Assembly (NCBI RefSeq): GCF_030867145.1
Contig: NC_134422.1
Span: 8,001,531 to 8,065,530, forward strand
Direction of reading: 5' to 3'
DNA: 64,000 bases
DNA from: Opisthocomus hoazin
Taxonomy: Eukaryota; Chordata; Aves; Opisthocomiformes; Opisthocomidae
Shown here: positions 26,462 through 41,400 of the stretch, one piece after another
Layout: each line of letters opens with the position of its first letter
Position numbering within the stretch: position 1 is the first letter of the stretch
Notes under the pieces: generated by a model
Databases searched by the model: none
Seen by the model: the letters and a program-made list of their open reading frames with translations, nothing else
Told to the model about the DNA's origin: nothing
Translations under genes and position numbers: made by a program

Positions 26462-29400
26462 GTAAAATCCTTGTTCTATCATATGCTAAAAAAAATTATT
26501 TTAGGTAAATGTAAATTAATTTTTACAAAGACTATGCAATACCAGCAGCTCTTAGGTGAGTTATATTACAGAAATTTTTCGTTAACTGTAAGATAGCATG
26601 GTTTAAAATGGGAGATTGTTTTGTTTTTCTCGAGAGGATGAAATGTTTAATAATGCATTATGAAAAAGAGTATTGTAGTATCAAAGATCTCACGTAAGAG
26701 GAGGTTGATATCAGTAGGACCATCCTTTTTGTCCTGTTAATAGAGAATTCTTAAAATAACTTAATTCACATTTATTTCTTTAGTTCTTAATGGCGTGGCA
26801 GAGCTGGTAAGAGAATGACTAACAGATCTTGATGCATCTGTGTGGTATTCTATTTTAAACTTGGTACAATTCTGGCACGTAATCAGGGTGTTCTGGAACT
26901 CGCTGAGCTGCAACAGCAGAGCAGAAGAAGCCTTGCAGAGTGCTCAGTTAGCAAGTGCAGTAACTGATGGAGCAGGCATTCAACAATTAAGTACCTGATA
27001 AATCAGAAAAAATAGTTGATGCAGCAGAGGCTGGAAATATTTTGCTGAGTAAGAGCCTGTTACTGAGTTACAGGGGAAAAGAAGAGGGAAGGGAAAAGCT
27101 ATTTTCACATTTATAAATTTTAGAAAATTTAGGCAACTGCAACCTAAAGCTGTGAAACTACTATATGTTGTTGTTTTGGAAAGTAATGACATTTTAGAAG
27201 TCTGGCACAAACAAAATTATTTTAGCTTAGGTTTTAAAGAAGGGTGAACTTAGTTTCTGATTACTTCATCATTTCACTCAGACAAGAGGTCTAATAGGGT
27301 TACTTACTAACATTTGTGATATTTTGTTGGAGAAAAGAAATGTGCCTCTTTTTTCTAAAGGTGAAAAATTGGAAAGGAAATGTTTATCGTCAGTTCTTGC
27401 TATTACATGGAACTTTTGATCAATTTAATTTCCTCTGAAGATTTTCACTTTAATTCTATTCATTTGGGCAAAAACCTTTGGCAATTGTAACATTGCTGTC
27501 TTCAGGGAATGAAGCAAACCATCTATTTTATGCTGCTGGATGAGGTAGCACAGTAGAAAGATGAGCCCAGCCATTAACATGTAAGCCTGAGATTTAAAAA
27601 GCTTTATGCTCTATTGGCATTAACTTCTCTGTGACCACTGGTCATATTAGGTGCTTTTTCTGCTGCACAGTGTGACTGTGAGAATGAACGCATACAGTTC
27701 TAATGGATTGCTATGACTTTGATAGAACAGACAGCAAGGTCTGCATTAGAGTTGAATTTAATAAATCCAAAGCCCTTGGCTACCAAATCTCAGTTGATCT
27801 GATTCTAATAAGGGGAAATTAGGTTTATATAGCATGCAGTTGAGGTGCATTTGTATGCAAATAGTGAAATAACAGAAGACATTAAATGTATATAGTTTCT
27901 TTGATGTTAATTAGTGTCGGCTAGTGGATGTGTTTGAAAGTAGCATAATCTTTTGCAGCCTATTATATAATGTAGAGGTTCCTCAGGTGGCAGCTTAACA
28001 GTAGAACTAGATACATTTTAATAATGTATTTCTTTGTTCTTTTTGTTTGAAAAGTAGCAATTGCCTGCAAGAGGTATCTAAAAAGGTTTGGAATACATAG
28101 GCTAATGACTCTCTGTCAAGGGAGAAAAGATACTACTTTCATTAAGATTATGGGATTTATGTTGCTTTCTTTTCTTGAAACCCTTCATTAACAAAAGACT
28201 GAGTAATAAGGCACTGATGGTTTTACTGTGGCATGCGCATGGAAGTATTTTCATTGTGATTGCAAGAAATCTCATTGCTTGGCATAGCAAATTCTGTATG
28301 TTAGGTGAGTCAAACTGAGGAATTGTGTACATGCACTCAGCCAGCCTCGATATAAAGTAAAATTTATTAAGTCAAACTTTCCTGAGGAGTAGTTTTTTAA
28401 ATCCGTCCCTTGCTTGGGCAGATCTAATTTTCTTTCTGTCCCAAAACAGAGAACAAGAGCCTCTGCTGCTCATGGATGAATTTTCTTACTAGTTTGTTAG
28501 ACCTGGGCTCACTTAAGTCTTTCCCTTTTGTGTACTCTGTAATGATTTAAGCCTTCTTTCAGTATTCCCAGTGGTATATTTTAGCAGGGTCTGGTACTTT
28601 TACATAAAAGTGTCTTCTCTAGTTTTAAAAATATATAAACATAGGGCTTGAAGTAAGCAATATATGCATTTCAGCTCTTCTTTCTTCTCTCCCTCAGGCT
28701 ATGCGCTCCCTTTGCAGTCATCACTTAATCCATGCTTTGCTGTAGTGGTAGGAAACTGGTGTAGGGAAAGTGCCCTATTGTTGGCTGAAGAGATTCAATT
28801 AATATTATCTCAGGTTAGACAAGCACTTAACGTGAAAAGGGACTTATTATTAGAACAAACTTTTATTTCTTACATGAAAGGGGCTGGGATTAAGTTATCA
28901 ATTACCTTGTCTTTTCCTGGATCATAAAATAAATAGGCTGTTGTGATTTGTGCTATTGATTCATTAGTAAATGAATCAAAGGCTTTTTCAGCAGATGGTC
29001 CAAAGGCATCATCTGGACTTAACAGAGACTGCCTAGAAAACCAGGAAATAATAATTCTAGAGCCAACAAGACTGTGTATAGTTCAACATATGCTGAGATA
29101 CCTTTTAGCTTACAGACATGCCTTAAAGATAAATAACTGCATGGCTGCTTATTCGTTACTAGAGACTGTTCTTCAGAAGTGAACTTGGGAATAGGTACCC
29201 AGGGATGGAAACAATGTTTGGTCTTTGTTTATAACCTCAAACGTTAATGTGCAGAAAAGATGGGTGCACACAAGTTTTGTCCTTGAAAACTTTTATTTTA
29301 ATGCTTTTCTCTCAGGAAAAGTGTAAATTACTTTTAAAAATAGCATTAATATGTGTTTATTTATATGTGCTTTAAACTGTCTCCTAAATAGAAAGCAATG

Positions 29401-32400
29401 AACTTTTACCTTCAAGGAACGTAAACTCTTAGCAATGGGCTTAGGAAATATTTTGGGTTATTAGGGTCAGTTGTGTGTATGCTGTTGGGAGATGGAGGTG
29501 AGCAATTCTCTCTGTTTGCTCTTTGCTGGTTATTAGTCATAGCTTGGGCAGATGTGGACAAATCCCCATTTCCTAAGAGCTCAGGGTAACCTAATCGTAA
29601 GTGAAGAGGCATAAACTGAACACCTTAAAGTAAAGGTGTCATCTTGTTTATTGGGCTTAGTTGTTCTGAGCAACTGAATGCAATTTTCAGGAATATTTTA
29701 TTCTTCCATGTAAAATTCGTGAAGTATGCAAGAGGAGGCTGACTTGAGGATGAAGGCCTAAACAATACTTAGAAGTCACCAGCCAGTGGTCAGATGTTAG
29801 TGAAGAGGAGGTAGCAGCGTCGAAGCACAGCACTCTGGAAAAAGTGGTAGAAGTTTGCGCAGAATATCCAAGATGCAGAGATATGTGGGCACATGACTTG
29901 GTTGTACTGATAAGGATTGTCTTCAATCTCTTTTGAGTCCACATCTCTCTTCAGATATTCGTGATTTTTACTGTTACTGTTCACTAACATAGTACTTGGA
30001 AACTCACAATCTCTTCCTATCATGTATTCTTGTTTTATATCCTCTCTTTATAGAAGAGTGTGACATCTATCTTGTATTACAAACAATTTGCTTACCTGAA
30101 TATACTGTAAAAGTCATAGGCATGCTATTATTTGAAAGTTAGCTCTCTTGCTGCTGGCTAACATGTATGAACCATATAACTAAATGCTTTGTCAAGTTCT
30201 ATAATAAAAACTGTCAGCATGTGATTTGCAAACGTCATTATTTAGCATTGCTTGCCTTGTTGACAGTATTTGAAAAAGATACCTTCAGACACAGATATAT
30301 TTTTTCCTAGAAATGTTGGCAGAACAATTTGTTTAAGCTGTCTTGCTTGTGGATGTGAAAGAGGAGTTTGAGATATTTACCACTCATGAAATAAGCTTTT
30401 GCCATTATAATTGTATGCTCAACTCATTTTACTGGGGTAATCTAGTTTCCTGCTGTGTTTTCTTCTCACTTTCTTACATACAGTTCAAGTGCATTAACAG
30501 TATAACTTCTATTTTTCTGGCCAAAAAACCCCAGGATTTTTTAATATAAATTTATCCAAATATTGAAATGCTTATTGGTCCATTTGCCATGATCTCTATT
30601 TTACTCCACTGTTGACTTATAGATAATTTTTGCTTTTTAATGGTACCTTTATAAGTTTTAGAGGTAATACATTAACTTATATTTGTTCTGGAGCATGTGG
30701 TTTTTAGTTTCCCATATGTGTTGGCTGAATGTTCTTTATTGAGTATAGACACAGTAAAAAAGTGGTAAATGTGAGTAGATGGCAGTAACATGGTATGCAG
30801 AGTTCATATCTGGATGGGTATACACTTCACTCGGTAAAGAAATTGGCTAGATGGCCAGGACAGAGTGGTGATGAACAGAGCTAAATCCAGCTGGCAGCCA
30901 GTCACGAGTGGTGTTCCCCAGGGCTCAGTTTTGGGGCCAGTCTTGTTTAACATCATTATCAGTGATCTGGATGAGGGGGTTGAGTGCTCCCTCAGTAAGT
31001 CTGCAGATGACACCAAGCTGGGCAGGAATATCGATCTGCTTGAGGGTAGGAAGGCTCTGCAGAGGGATCTGGACAGGCTGCACTGATGGGGTGAGGCCAA
31101 CTGTATGAGGTTCAACAAGGCTCAGTGCTGGGTCCTGCACTTTGGTCACAACAATCCCATGCAACACTACAGGCTTGGGGAAGAGTGGCTGGAGAGCTGC
31201 CCGGCAGAGAAGGATCTTGGGATGTTGGTCGAGAGCCAGCTGAACACGAGCCAGCAGTGTGCCCAGGTGGCCAAGAAGGCCAATGACATCCTGGCTTGTA
31301 TCAGGAATAGTGTGGCCAGCAGGAGTAGGGGAGTCATTGCGCCCCGTACTCTGCACTGGTACCGTGCGCTGGTGAGGCCGCACCTGGAGTATTGTGTTCA
31401 GTTTTGACCCCCTCACGAGAAGACAGACACTGAGGTTCTGGAGCATGTCCAAAGAAGAGCAAGGAGGCTGGTGAAGGGTCTAGAGAACAAGTCTTATGAG
31501 GAGTGGCTGAGGGAGTTGGGGCTGTTTAGTCTGGAGAAGAGGAGGCTGAGAGGAGACCTATCGCTCTCTGCAACTACCTGAAAGGAGGTTGTAGTGAGGC
31601 AGGTGTTGGTCTCTTCTCCCAAGCAACTAGCGACAGGATGAGAGGCAATGGCCTCAAATTGCGTTAGGGGAGCTTTAGATTGGATATTAGGAAAGACTGC
31701 TTTACTGAGAGAGTGGTCCGGCATTGGAACAGGCTGCCCAGGGAAGTGGTGGAGCCACCATCCCTGGAGGTGCTCAAAAAACGTGTAGATATGGTACTTC
31801 AGGACATGGTTTAATAGGCATGGTGGTGTTGGGTGGATGGTTGGACTTGATGATCTTAGAGGTCTTTTACAACCTTAATGATTCTATGATTAAGAGCTAT
31901 TAGTTTTAATTAAAGTTTTTTTTTTTTTTTTTGTTAGGCAGTCATTTTCTAGAGTAAGAAAAAGTTGTATGGTGTTAAATGTTGTTTTGGATAGTAGGCT
32001 ACAGAGACTCATTATGGTAGTGAACTCATTAGAAAATGGAGTGCAAGTGTCCCCTATTATAATGAGTCAGTTGCCTACACTTCAAAATAGTACACTTTTT
32101 TCCACTGACTGTGTCTCTGATCTCCAGCAAGCTACACAGGAGAGCACACATGCTTAATTCTTCATTAATTAAAACAGATTTTTTTTGTTCAAAGACTTTA
32201 TCAGTCTTCATAGAAATTAATTCCCCTCCTCCCACCCTCAAAGTAGACCAGAAAAACAGAGGCTCAAATCAAAATTTCCTCCAAACGCTTTGAGGAAACA
32301 CAGCTAGAAGGTTCTAGCTCCAGTTCCTCACTGGAAAGGCAGAGTATATACAGTCTGCTGAGGTTTTAGTAGCTGAATGATAGAAATGATAGCTCTTGGG

Positions 32401-35400
32401 CAGGAAGAAAATAGAAATGTTTAGAATTCCCAGGCACAGTATAGCCCTTTGTAGGTCCAGGAATTTGTGATACATCATATTTAAATTCTTGGGCAAATTT
32501 CTACACAAATTGCTTTAACTTTCTAGGATGACAGTAGGAAGGAGTGATGAGAATGCACAGAAGCTGAGTCTAGATATCGGTGCATCACAGTAGACTGAGG
32601 GGTTTTTTTTTCCGCCTTGAAATTCGAAGTTCTGAAGTTTTCAGATATTATTATTCTGAGTCTGCTTTGTTGTATCTCATTCAGCCTTCCTGAACATCAA
32701 AAAAACACCCTATAGTCTACATGTCCAGTGTGTTGGGCAGGAGTAGAGGGGGGTGGAAATGTGTCTTTAAATAGAATTTTTTAGACCTTGACAAAGAGGT
32801 TAAGCTTTTTTTGTCTAGACTCTGAACTAGATAGCATGAATCAGGTGGGTTCCTCTGTTTTAGCCATTGAGTAGTATGAAAGATACCATTTCCAGTTGAG
32901 TGTGTAAGGGAGTTAGACTTCTAGCTTTTGGAAGCTGACATAATAAGAGAAAATATGTTCAGTGTACAGTGCTTCCATGGACATTTTATTTTGTGCTAGA
33001 ACAGTAGGTCCTTTTCTCTTATGCTTTCGTTTAACTGTTTTTCCCTTTCACTCTGTTATTTGTCATTTTTACTGAGTTTGGTTCTGGGTTTTATGTTGTC
33101 TATTAATCTTTCTTTCTCCTTCTGTATAATGCCATTTTTGCTTTCTGTCTTTTATTGCCTTTTTAGGTTACCAGAGCTTTTGTTTTACTTTGCTTTTATC
33201 TTTACTACTTTGGATCCATAATTGCTGATTGATTTACTTTTTCAGTGTATTTCTTTTCTGCAATTTCTTACCTTTGAGTGTAGCTATGAATAAGTAAATT
33301 TCAGAGAAGAAAATACATTTTTCTTCCATTTCCATTTTGAAGCACTAAGCCTACATGCATGTTTATAAATCTTTTACTGTCCACATGTAATTTTTCTGTC
33401 CTTTGTTTGAAAGGTCACAGGTTGCTGCAAGTCTATGTAGTGATTAAGTGCAAGACCAACTGCTTTTTACGATTGTCCGAAATCATCTCTCTTTTTTCAG
33501 AATCAGCTACATGGTTTAAATGAGCACTTAACAAAAATATTTCACAGGCTAGTCTTGGATTGTCCCCAGTATTATTTTTCAGTATTTCTCTTCTAGAAGG
33601 GGTGGCATAGTTATTTTCAGTTGAATTTTGCTTACTGTTTTCATCTCTGTCCTCACAATACTACAGTCTATTAGTTTAACTTAAGCAAGAAGCATGCAAT
33701 TTCATCTAAGCAGTGAAAACATTAATGATCAATTTCTAAAGGAAGAAAAATGTAACTCTCCATGTCAACCATTTGTCCATATTTTATGGAGTTATAACTA
33801 TTTGATAACTATAAGTATATTAGTTTTCACATCAGCATTTATGGAGAACATTTATAAGTATTTTTCTTCAAGTTTTATTCATATTGGGCCATTTTGTTTT
33901 GAATAAGTTGCTGAAAATCTTAGTGAGCATTCTGACTGCTTCCTTGTAAGCAGATAACTACAACAATCTATAGTTCTGATATGCTGCAGATAAGGATGTA
34001 GAACTGGTGTAAGTACCAAACAGAATATCCTTTAGTGACTCCAAATGTAGTATCACTGTTGTTGCAAGACTGGAATTAATCTGAATTCTTGTGATTAAAC
34101 TTACGACCAATTTGATCTTAAGATGGACAGTTCAGAATTTAACATAAAGAAGATAAATTAAAAAACAGACAAGGTGAAGCTAGTTGTAGTCTCTTTTGGG
34201 AGATCTACTTATTATCTCTGTTTTTGTCACACTGACTTTGATAGATGCAAATTACTTAAATTTGCATGTTAGAAAATGAAAATCCCTTCAGATAAGGGGG
34301 GGATTGGCGGTGGTTTTTTAGTCATGTGTAGGAATATTTCTATGAATTTTTTATTTTAATTTGTACTTGGGGACTTGAAGCATCAAGTGCCATCAACAAG
34401 TGTCTCTATTATTTGTAGATCTTCAGATCAGAGAGAAATGAGAATAAAAGTACGTGTAATGTTTCAATGTGACTTCTGTGTCTAGTCTCAGTGGGTTGTG
34501 CTTAGATAGTCTGAAAGAAATGTGTGAAACAAGGCATTAGTCTCTTGATAGAGTAAGAAAGAAATCCTCTGTTATTCCAACATATTCAGCAACTTATTTT
34601 AGATATGTGAAGTGATTATAATTCCATGATAATTCCGAGTCCTTAAACCCTGCATCATAATAGATAAGCAGTTGCTTCCAGTCTTAGAAAACAAAGCTGA
34701 AAAGTAATCCTTGGGGAAAAAGAATGGAATGACTGTTGAACGAATACGTAAAGGATCAAACAATTCATTTAATACATTTCAGCAATTAAATATGCAGTAG
34801 CTCTGTGTTTTTAAAGTAAGGTTTCTTTTTTTAAAGATGTTGGTTTGTAATGTTTCAGAGTACATTTCACATCTGAGAAGTGCCAAAGGAGTGAGAGAGA
34901 TGATTAAAGGAAGATGCTAGCTCACAGAATAAGGTTCAGATGCAGAAAGTATGAATGAGAGATTGAGCCAAATTCTGCAGAGCTTTCATGGCCAGGGAGG
35001 CTTGTTTGGAAGTGATGCTGGAGGAACTGGGAAGCAATTCAAATGGAACGAAAAATGCATTGTCAGTAAGTGAATGTAGAATGTCATTCAGGAGAGGAAA
35101 TGTGTGGGGTTAAAAAAAAGAAGATTTTTAAGAACAGAAAGAAGAGATGGTAGTCATCTGAAAATTATCTGGGCTTAAGCGTGGCCATTTAGCAGCAGGA
35201 ATAGAGAAGAAAATACAGATTTTTAAAAATGCAGGGCAGCATTTGTTAGAATGGAAGAGAAAAACCAACTGAGGTAAAGACTGCAAGTGTAGGTAATGGA
35301 TTGTCAACAGTGATGGAGAGAGGGGAAATGCTGTTAGCTATGTGCAATAGAAGTTTGCAGTGGGAGAATCCACAATGAAAAATCGGTGTGTTTAACTATA

Positions 35401-38400
35401 AGCATCAGGGGGAGGGCAGAATGAAAGTCATCAATTTGAGTACGTGAGACAAGCTGCTTTCATACAGATTAGAAAAAGTAAGGTCTTAAACAAGTATGAA
35501 TCAAATTCTGACTGACTTAATGGAAGTTGGAAGGAGAGGAAGAACATAGGCAGAAAACTACCCCAATGGTAACTGGATAAACAATTTAGATCCACATGCT
35601 TTATGATGTCTTTGTACAGTGTTGAAGGGGGGACAAGTTAGAGTAGAGGAGATAAAGCAACGCAGGAAAGATCAGCAGAATTGCTTAGTTCAGAGATATG
35701 CGTCAGAAAAGAAGTGGGATATTCTGTCAACAGTTGTATGGATGGTGGTTTTTGTAGTATTTGGACAGTACAAAAGTATTTTAAAGTATTGTTATGGAGA
35801 AGTAACCAAATGTAGGAGAAAACTAAACACTAGAGTTGAGAGCTTGGGGTACTGGAGGGAAAATACATTGAATCTGGGAGCAGTTGAAAATGGAGAGACT
35901 AGGGATGAGACACTTCTGTAGGTAATTCTTTTCCCTGTTGCCTGGTTCGACTGCCTTTAAAGGAGGAGAGCGTGAAGAGAGTAGTTCTAAAGCTCTTGCA
36001 GTGCAGATCACTGCAGGGGGAGGGTCACTTGGGAAGGCAGAATTTGTTGGAAAAGTAATGAGAAGTACCTACTTTTCACTGAAAGTCATTAGAGTACATA
36101 CTAAGGAAGAGCTCCCGTTGATTGCAGGCATTTCAGTTGTGCCAGTTAATACTAAGGTTAAGGTTTGTAGCCTAGACTGTCAGTAGCTGAAATTAGTTGA
36201 TGTTACTCCAACTGTTCCAATTAACTGAAGTCCATTTTTCTTGTGTTGAGTCAGCTGGTAAACCAATTCGTCTCTGAAGCCAGTGGCTGAATGGGTAAAG
36301 AGTTTTCACTAGAACTATTAGGTGTCATCTTGACTAGAATTTTGATCAGTTAACAGTTCAATTAATGTATTCTGAAAACGTATTGAAGTGTCTGAGCTTA
36401 ACCTTCAGCTTGACTGCTTTGATATGTGTTATTCCACACATCTTTGTCAAAGCTAAAATACTAGAATATGCTAGCAAATGTGCTCTTATAGCTTTCAGAT
36501 CTTAATAAAGCATTTTAGGTGGGTTTTTTTTCAGTTACGCATTGAGGAGTGTTGGAGCAAGGCACAACCGTTCTCCTTTACGCTCCTTTAGAGAATCATT
36601 AACACTGCAGGCTTGGCAGTTTAGTGAATCTTACATTAGAATTAGGGTTATTTTTTTATTATTTAGGTTTTTTTTTTCAGTACTTAGTGTAGTTCAAGGG
36701 TATCATCTAGCTTAAATCTTCTGGGGCTCTATTTTTGGTGAAACAACCTTGATTATTTTTGCAAGGAAGTCAGCTCTCTTTGTTCTAGTTTTAAGCCTGA
36801 GTGCTGTGATTACTGACACACAAATGTAATGGTTGCTTGCGCAGTTTTATATAAAAATGTACTAAGTTCAGATTCCTTAAATAACCCCTGCTTGAGATGT
36901 TAGTGCTAAAGTGTTGGCTTGTGAGTAGGAGGTAAATTATATGTTGTAGCGTTATATAAAACTGACTCACATGAGTAGGTGAGAATCCCAAGAATATCAG
37001 GACACCCACACTAGTGAAGGAAAGATGCGCGCTTTCTCTGTACAACATGTTCCAAAGACTGCATTAACAAAAACAGCTTTAATTTGTTTAAGTAGTAACA
37101 AAATTTTTCAGTGTTTTAAGAAATGAAGTGTTACTGCTTTGACTGTTTCTCTTGATAATGCATTTAAAAGTGAAGGAGTTGGTTCTGAAAAAGTTACCTG
37201 TGGTTCTAACTATTTTTTTCTGGATAAACAGCTGTTGAAAATTAATCAAAAAGTTAAATTTTCCCCACAAGCAAGCAATAGTTGTATTGGATTGCTATAC
37301 CCCTTTAGCTTTTAGTCCCCTATGTAAAGAAGCAGAACTGTCTGGTTTAGAGTGGGTATTATTGCACACTGTTTCTGTAGTTACAAAAACCTTCTAGCAC
37401 TGACTGTATGACTTAGTAGGATTCATGGTTATATAGACCTTCGCTATATGCCAGCGTGTTGTTAATCAGTATTCTTGCAAGAGCACAGTTCAAAGTTAGA
37501 TTCTCTGTCTTTGCAAAGATACCTTGCTGAAGGAGTTATTTGCTTCGTTAATATTGCTAACACCTCAAAAAGAGTGACCTGAATGTAACCCAGACACACA
37601 GAAATAGAAATTATTTTCATTTGAACGTTTTTTCCTTCCCTGAAACTAATTTTATGAAACTGTTTTAGTATTAATTTCTTTCTGATGCATACTGGTTTTG
37701 TGTGGCTATATGTCATATGCCGCAGGAGCTTAGCCCCAGTTTCCTTCTGCTTCTCCAGTCAACTCATCTGCATGAAATTTTACAGATCTGCTTCCCCTTC
37801 TGCTTTGCAAAGTTGTTCCAATCTTCTTGACTTCAACACAACCAGGAGCTATTTCTGTGCTCTGAGGTTTGAAAAATTACGCTTTCTGACCTTCCGAAGG
37901 CAGAACTTTACTGACCAGAGTTTTCACCGGGCTACGTTTTGGGTTTCTTCATTAGTTCTTTCACCTGTTTTTTTTCCATCCAAGGTTTGTTGTAGTAAGA
38001 ATCCGCAAGTGCACCTTTGCTTGGTGCTTGATACCTTTACAACACTGTTCTGATAGTGCGTGCTAACCCGTGAATCTCTGGTTCCGGGGTTCTGACTCAT
38101 CCAGCTTTGTGTGGTCCCTTAAATTAAGTGATTCTTTACACTTAGAAGAAAGCTTCACACACAGTGATGGGGTTTGTGTATAACCTCAGGTGCTTGGATT
38201 TGTTCTCTACTGTGTGGGGCTCAACAATCAGGTTTTGGACTTATGTGCACCTGAGGTGAACCAACACAGACTTCTAGCTCTCTTATCTACTTACATATTC
38301 ACTTACCAGGATACATTCTCACACAAAGCCTCCTGGTTTGCTCTTTGTGTTTGCATTTTAATGGAAAGTGTAGTTTTATTTTAAAGCTAATACATCTCAG

Positions 38401-41400
38401 AGTGAAAGGGTTGTTAAATCCTGGTAGAGACCAGACTATGTGAGTCCCTTCTATTTATGAAAGATACTACTGTATCCGAAGCCCATTGCTAACCCTACAA
38501 CTGTGAAAGGATTATGAATAGTAGGAAGATTGTAGCAGTATATGCAATGCATACCAATGAGATTCTGATGCATTCTGTTAGGAAAAAATAGCAGATTTCC
38601 TTGATAAATGGACACAGATTCAAATACCAGCCACAGGATTCACTATGAAGCAGGAAAATATTTAAAGCTGAAGTTGGAAAGAATCTGAAAGGATTTGCCA
38701 TTGACTGTGGTGCTTTTTGCACGATTGGACATTGCTGCTGAGAGTAAATGTAACTGAGACATGTAAAATGATTCCCCCCCCCCCCCCTTTCTGAAACTTT
38801 TAACCATGTGGGCTGAGCTTATAACAGGATATGAAACTACGTATCAGAGCTCTGATTTATATTCTTGGGTAGAGCTGTTATTTAGGTGTCATATGAACAG
38901 ATGGGATATGAATGATGAAGCTCAGATTGGGTAACTACCAGTTGAGAGGAAATGACTAATTGAACTTCAGAGAACAAGAAGTCTGTCTTCTTGCAGTCAA
39001 AATACATGAAACAAAAATACATATTTGTCCCTTCAGTGTAGCTGAAGATCTGTTTCTTCTGCTTTGACAGCATGGAACCTTTACGTTCGTGTTGGCAGCC
39101 TGTCTGACTGCAATAATATAGAACATACTGAAGTTTGTTTTGAATAGAGACTGCATATTTTTAAGATTATGTAAAGTATTTCTTTTTAACAGCTTAGTGC
39201 AACTGTTAGATATCTTATGAGTTTTGTGTGATCTCGGCTGTAATGATGGGGAGATTCTTTACATTTCAGATCTAAGTGTTGTGATTATAAACTGGGAACA
39301 CTTGATGATTTTCCTCTCAGTAATATAAGCTATTTTTCATTGCCCTGGAGTCTAATGAAAAAATTTTGGACTTCTGATATTTTGTAACTACATTAAGTAG
39401 GCATCTTTAAAGTTCTTGCTCTAAAATGCATGAAGTCATATAATAATTTCAATATTATCAACTTCCACTTACAGTAGTTTTATTAACTTCTGCCTGTATC
39501 ATAAACTCATGTGTCGTGTCAAAATTTTTCTCAAGTGTCAGTGTCAATAATGTTAATTAATTGGCATAACTCAGCAATTTTAAAACTGTAGCACTTCAGG
39601 AATTCGAGTATGAACAGTGTGGTTCAAAGCAGTGATTCATGTTGCTAACTATCATAACAGAGGACTTAACACATTCGGATGCTCTCACTGGAGCTTTAAA
39701 AACGATTTTGTGCACCTGGTTCATACCAGTCTGATGTGGCTAGTCAAGTGTTTAAATTACTGAAAAAACGTATGGGTTGCAAGTATGGGAAGAAAATCCG
39801 AACTACTTATGACAAAGCTATTTCATCGCTGGATGGGAAAAGAGAATGAATACTTAACTAAATAGTAAAATATCACTATGGATAAGTAACTATTAAGTAT
39901 ATGGCTGGACTTGATGATCGTAGGGGTCTTATCCAACCTATGATTCTATATGGGCGTTTCTTTGGAATCTGTTTTTGTATTGGTACTGCAGAAACAGTAG
40001 ATAAAACTATGTTGATCACTTTACCGTGATTATTTTTTGAGAGAGTTTGTCACGGAAAAAATGATGCCAGTTATTTTGTGCTTCCATTCATTTACCAGCA
40101 ACAAAATGATGAATTTTTGTCACTAATTAAAAGCAAGCAACTTTGTTGCTGCTACGTAAGAAGTTTCACTTCAGACATATTAGGTGGAAGTTAATAGACA
40201 TGAAAAGAGAAGATACTCTACAGCAGCAAAGATTCTATGAGCACAGTCTGAAAATGAGTGCAAAAAGAAAAAACAGAACAATTCTTATTCATCAGCAGAT
40301 ACTCAAGTCACCAAAGTTTAAGTGGCTACAGTTCACTCTAATTAAAAAAAATCTGATTTTATGGAAGAAACATCTGTTCCTGTGGTTGACATTTTTAAGG
40401 CTTTTTATTTTAGTTGTTATTCAGCTTCTAATTGTCAGAGCAATTTGTAAATCAGTCTGATTTTTTTCATTTTAGCTTGTTATCCTGAAGAAAAGAATGG
40501 AGGTCCAAATAGTTAGCTCACATATGTCAAAAAACAGTGCAATAGAATCTTATGTGGTCTCACTTTCATTTCTGTGTGTTTGAACTGGCAGAAGTAATAT
40601 TTCATTATTTATGCAGTTCTACTAAAATATAAGTTGATATGCTGAGAAATACTGTATTTGTCAGCACAAGTTGGCAAGGAACATTTGTATTCCTGTACTC
40701 TTTACCACATTTCCTTACGACCAGATGCTGCTTGGATTCAATATACTCTCGGTTATTGCCATATTTGTACATTTGCTATGATATCCTTGTGTTAAGTATA
40801 CTATATTGTTGAAGAAGGTCTTTGGTTTATTCTTGAGATGCCTCTGCTCTGTAGCTACTTGCTGTAGTCTTACTCATTTTCTGCATTTGTGTAAGGACTT
40901 TAAAAGACCCTGCAACACTAAGTTGTTGTGCATTCCAATAGATTTCAGGCTTCAAACTGTTTTTAAAAAACATGATGAGTGTTCTGAAAGCAGTTGGCCT
41001 TTGAAAGAATCTGCAAAAAGAAAGACTTCTTTTGTAAACTTCGGTTCAAACAATTAACAATGAGTATCAAATGAAAAAAAAAATCAGTCTTTGATGTGAG
41101 CAAAAACGGACATTTTCAAATTAGAATTATTAGTTGTCTGCAAAAAATGTCTTTGCCCAGCTGCAAATCACAGGCATTAAGACCTCACAACCAAGAGTCG
41201 CCACTAAAAGTAATTCTCATCTTGCCTTTTTTCCTTTGTAAATCTGTGCAGACTCAGGGCATTTGTTTCATTATGTCTGCTTCCTTTCTTTTCATCGCTC
41301 CATCCCTAACAGCTTGGGGGGGAGTGTAGTTACAAAGCTATTGCAAGTAGATAGTTTGTTACTCATAAAAAATTAAGCTATGTAAGATAGATTTTGAATT

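Noticed and set aside
30925..31452. 175-codon minus-strand frame
   Set aside because: Antisense of the CR1 reverse-transcriptase region.
37685..38053. 122-codon plus-strand frame in intron 2
   Set aside because: No motif, no strong flanking splice sites, Ser/Phe/Cys-rich composition from T-rich DNA.
40143..40460. 105-codon plus-strand frame in intron 2
   Set aside because: Lys- and Leu-rich with no motif, consistent with chance in AT-rich DNA; no splice signals worth noting.
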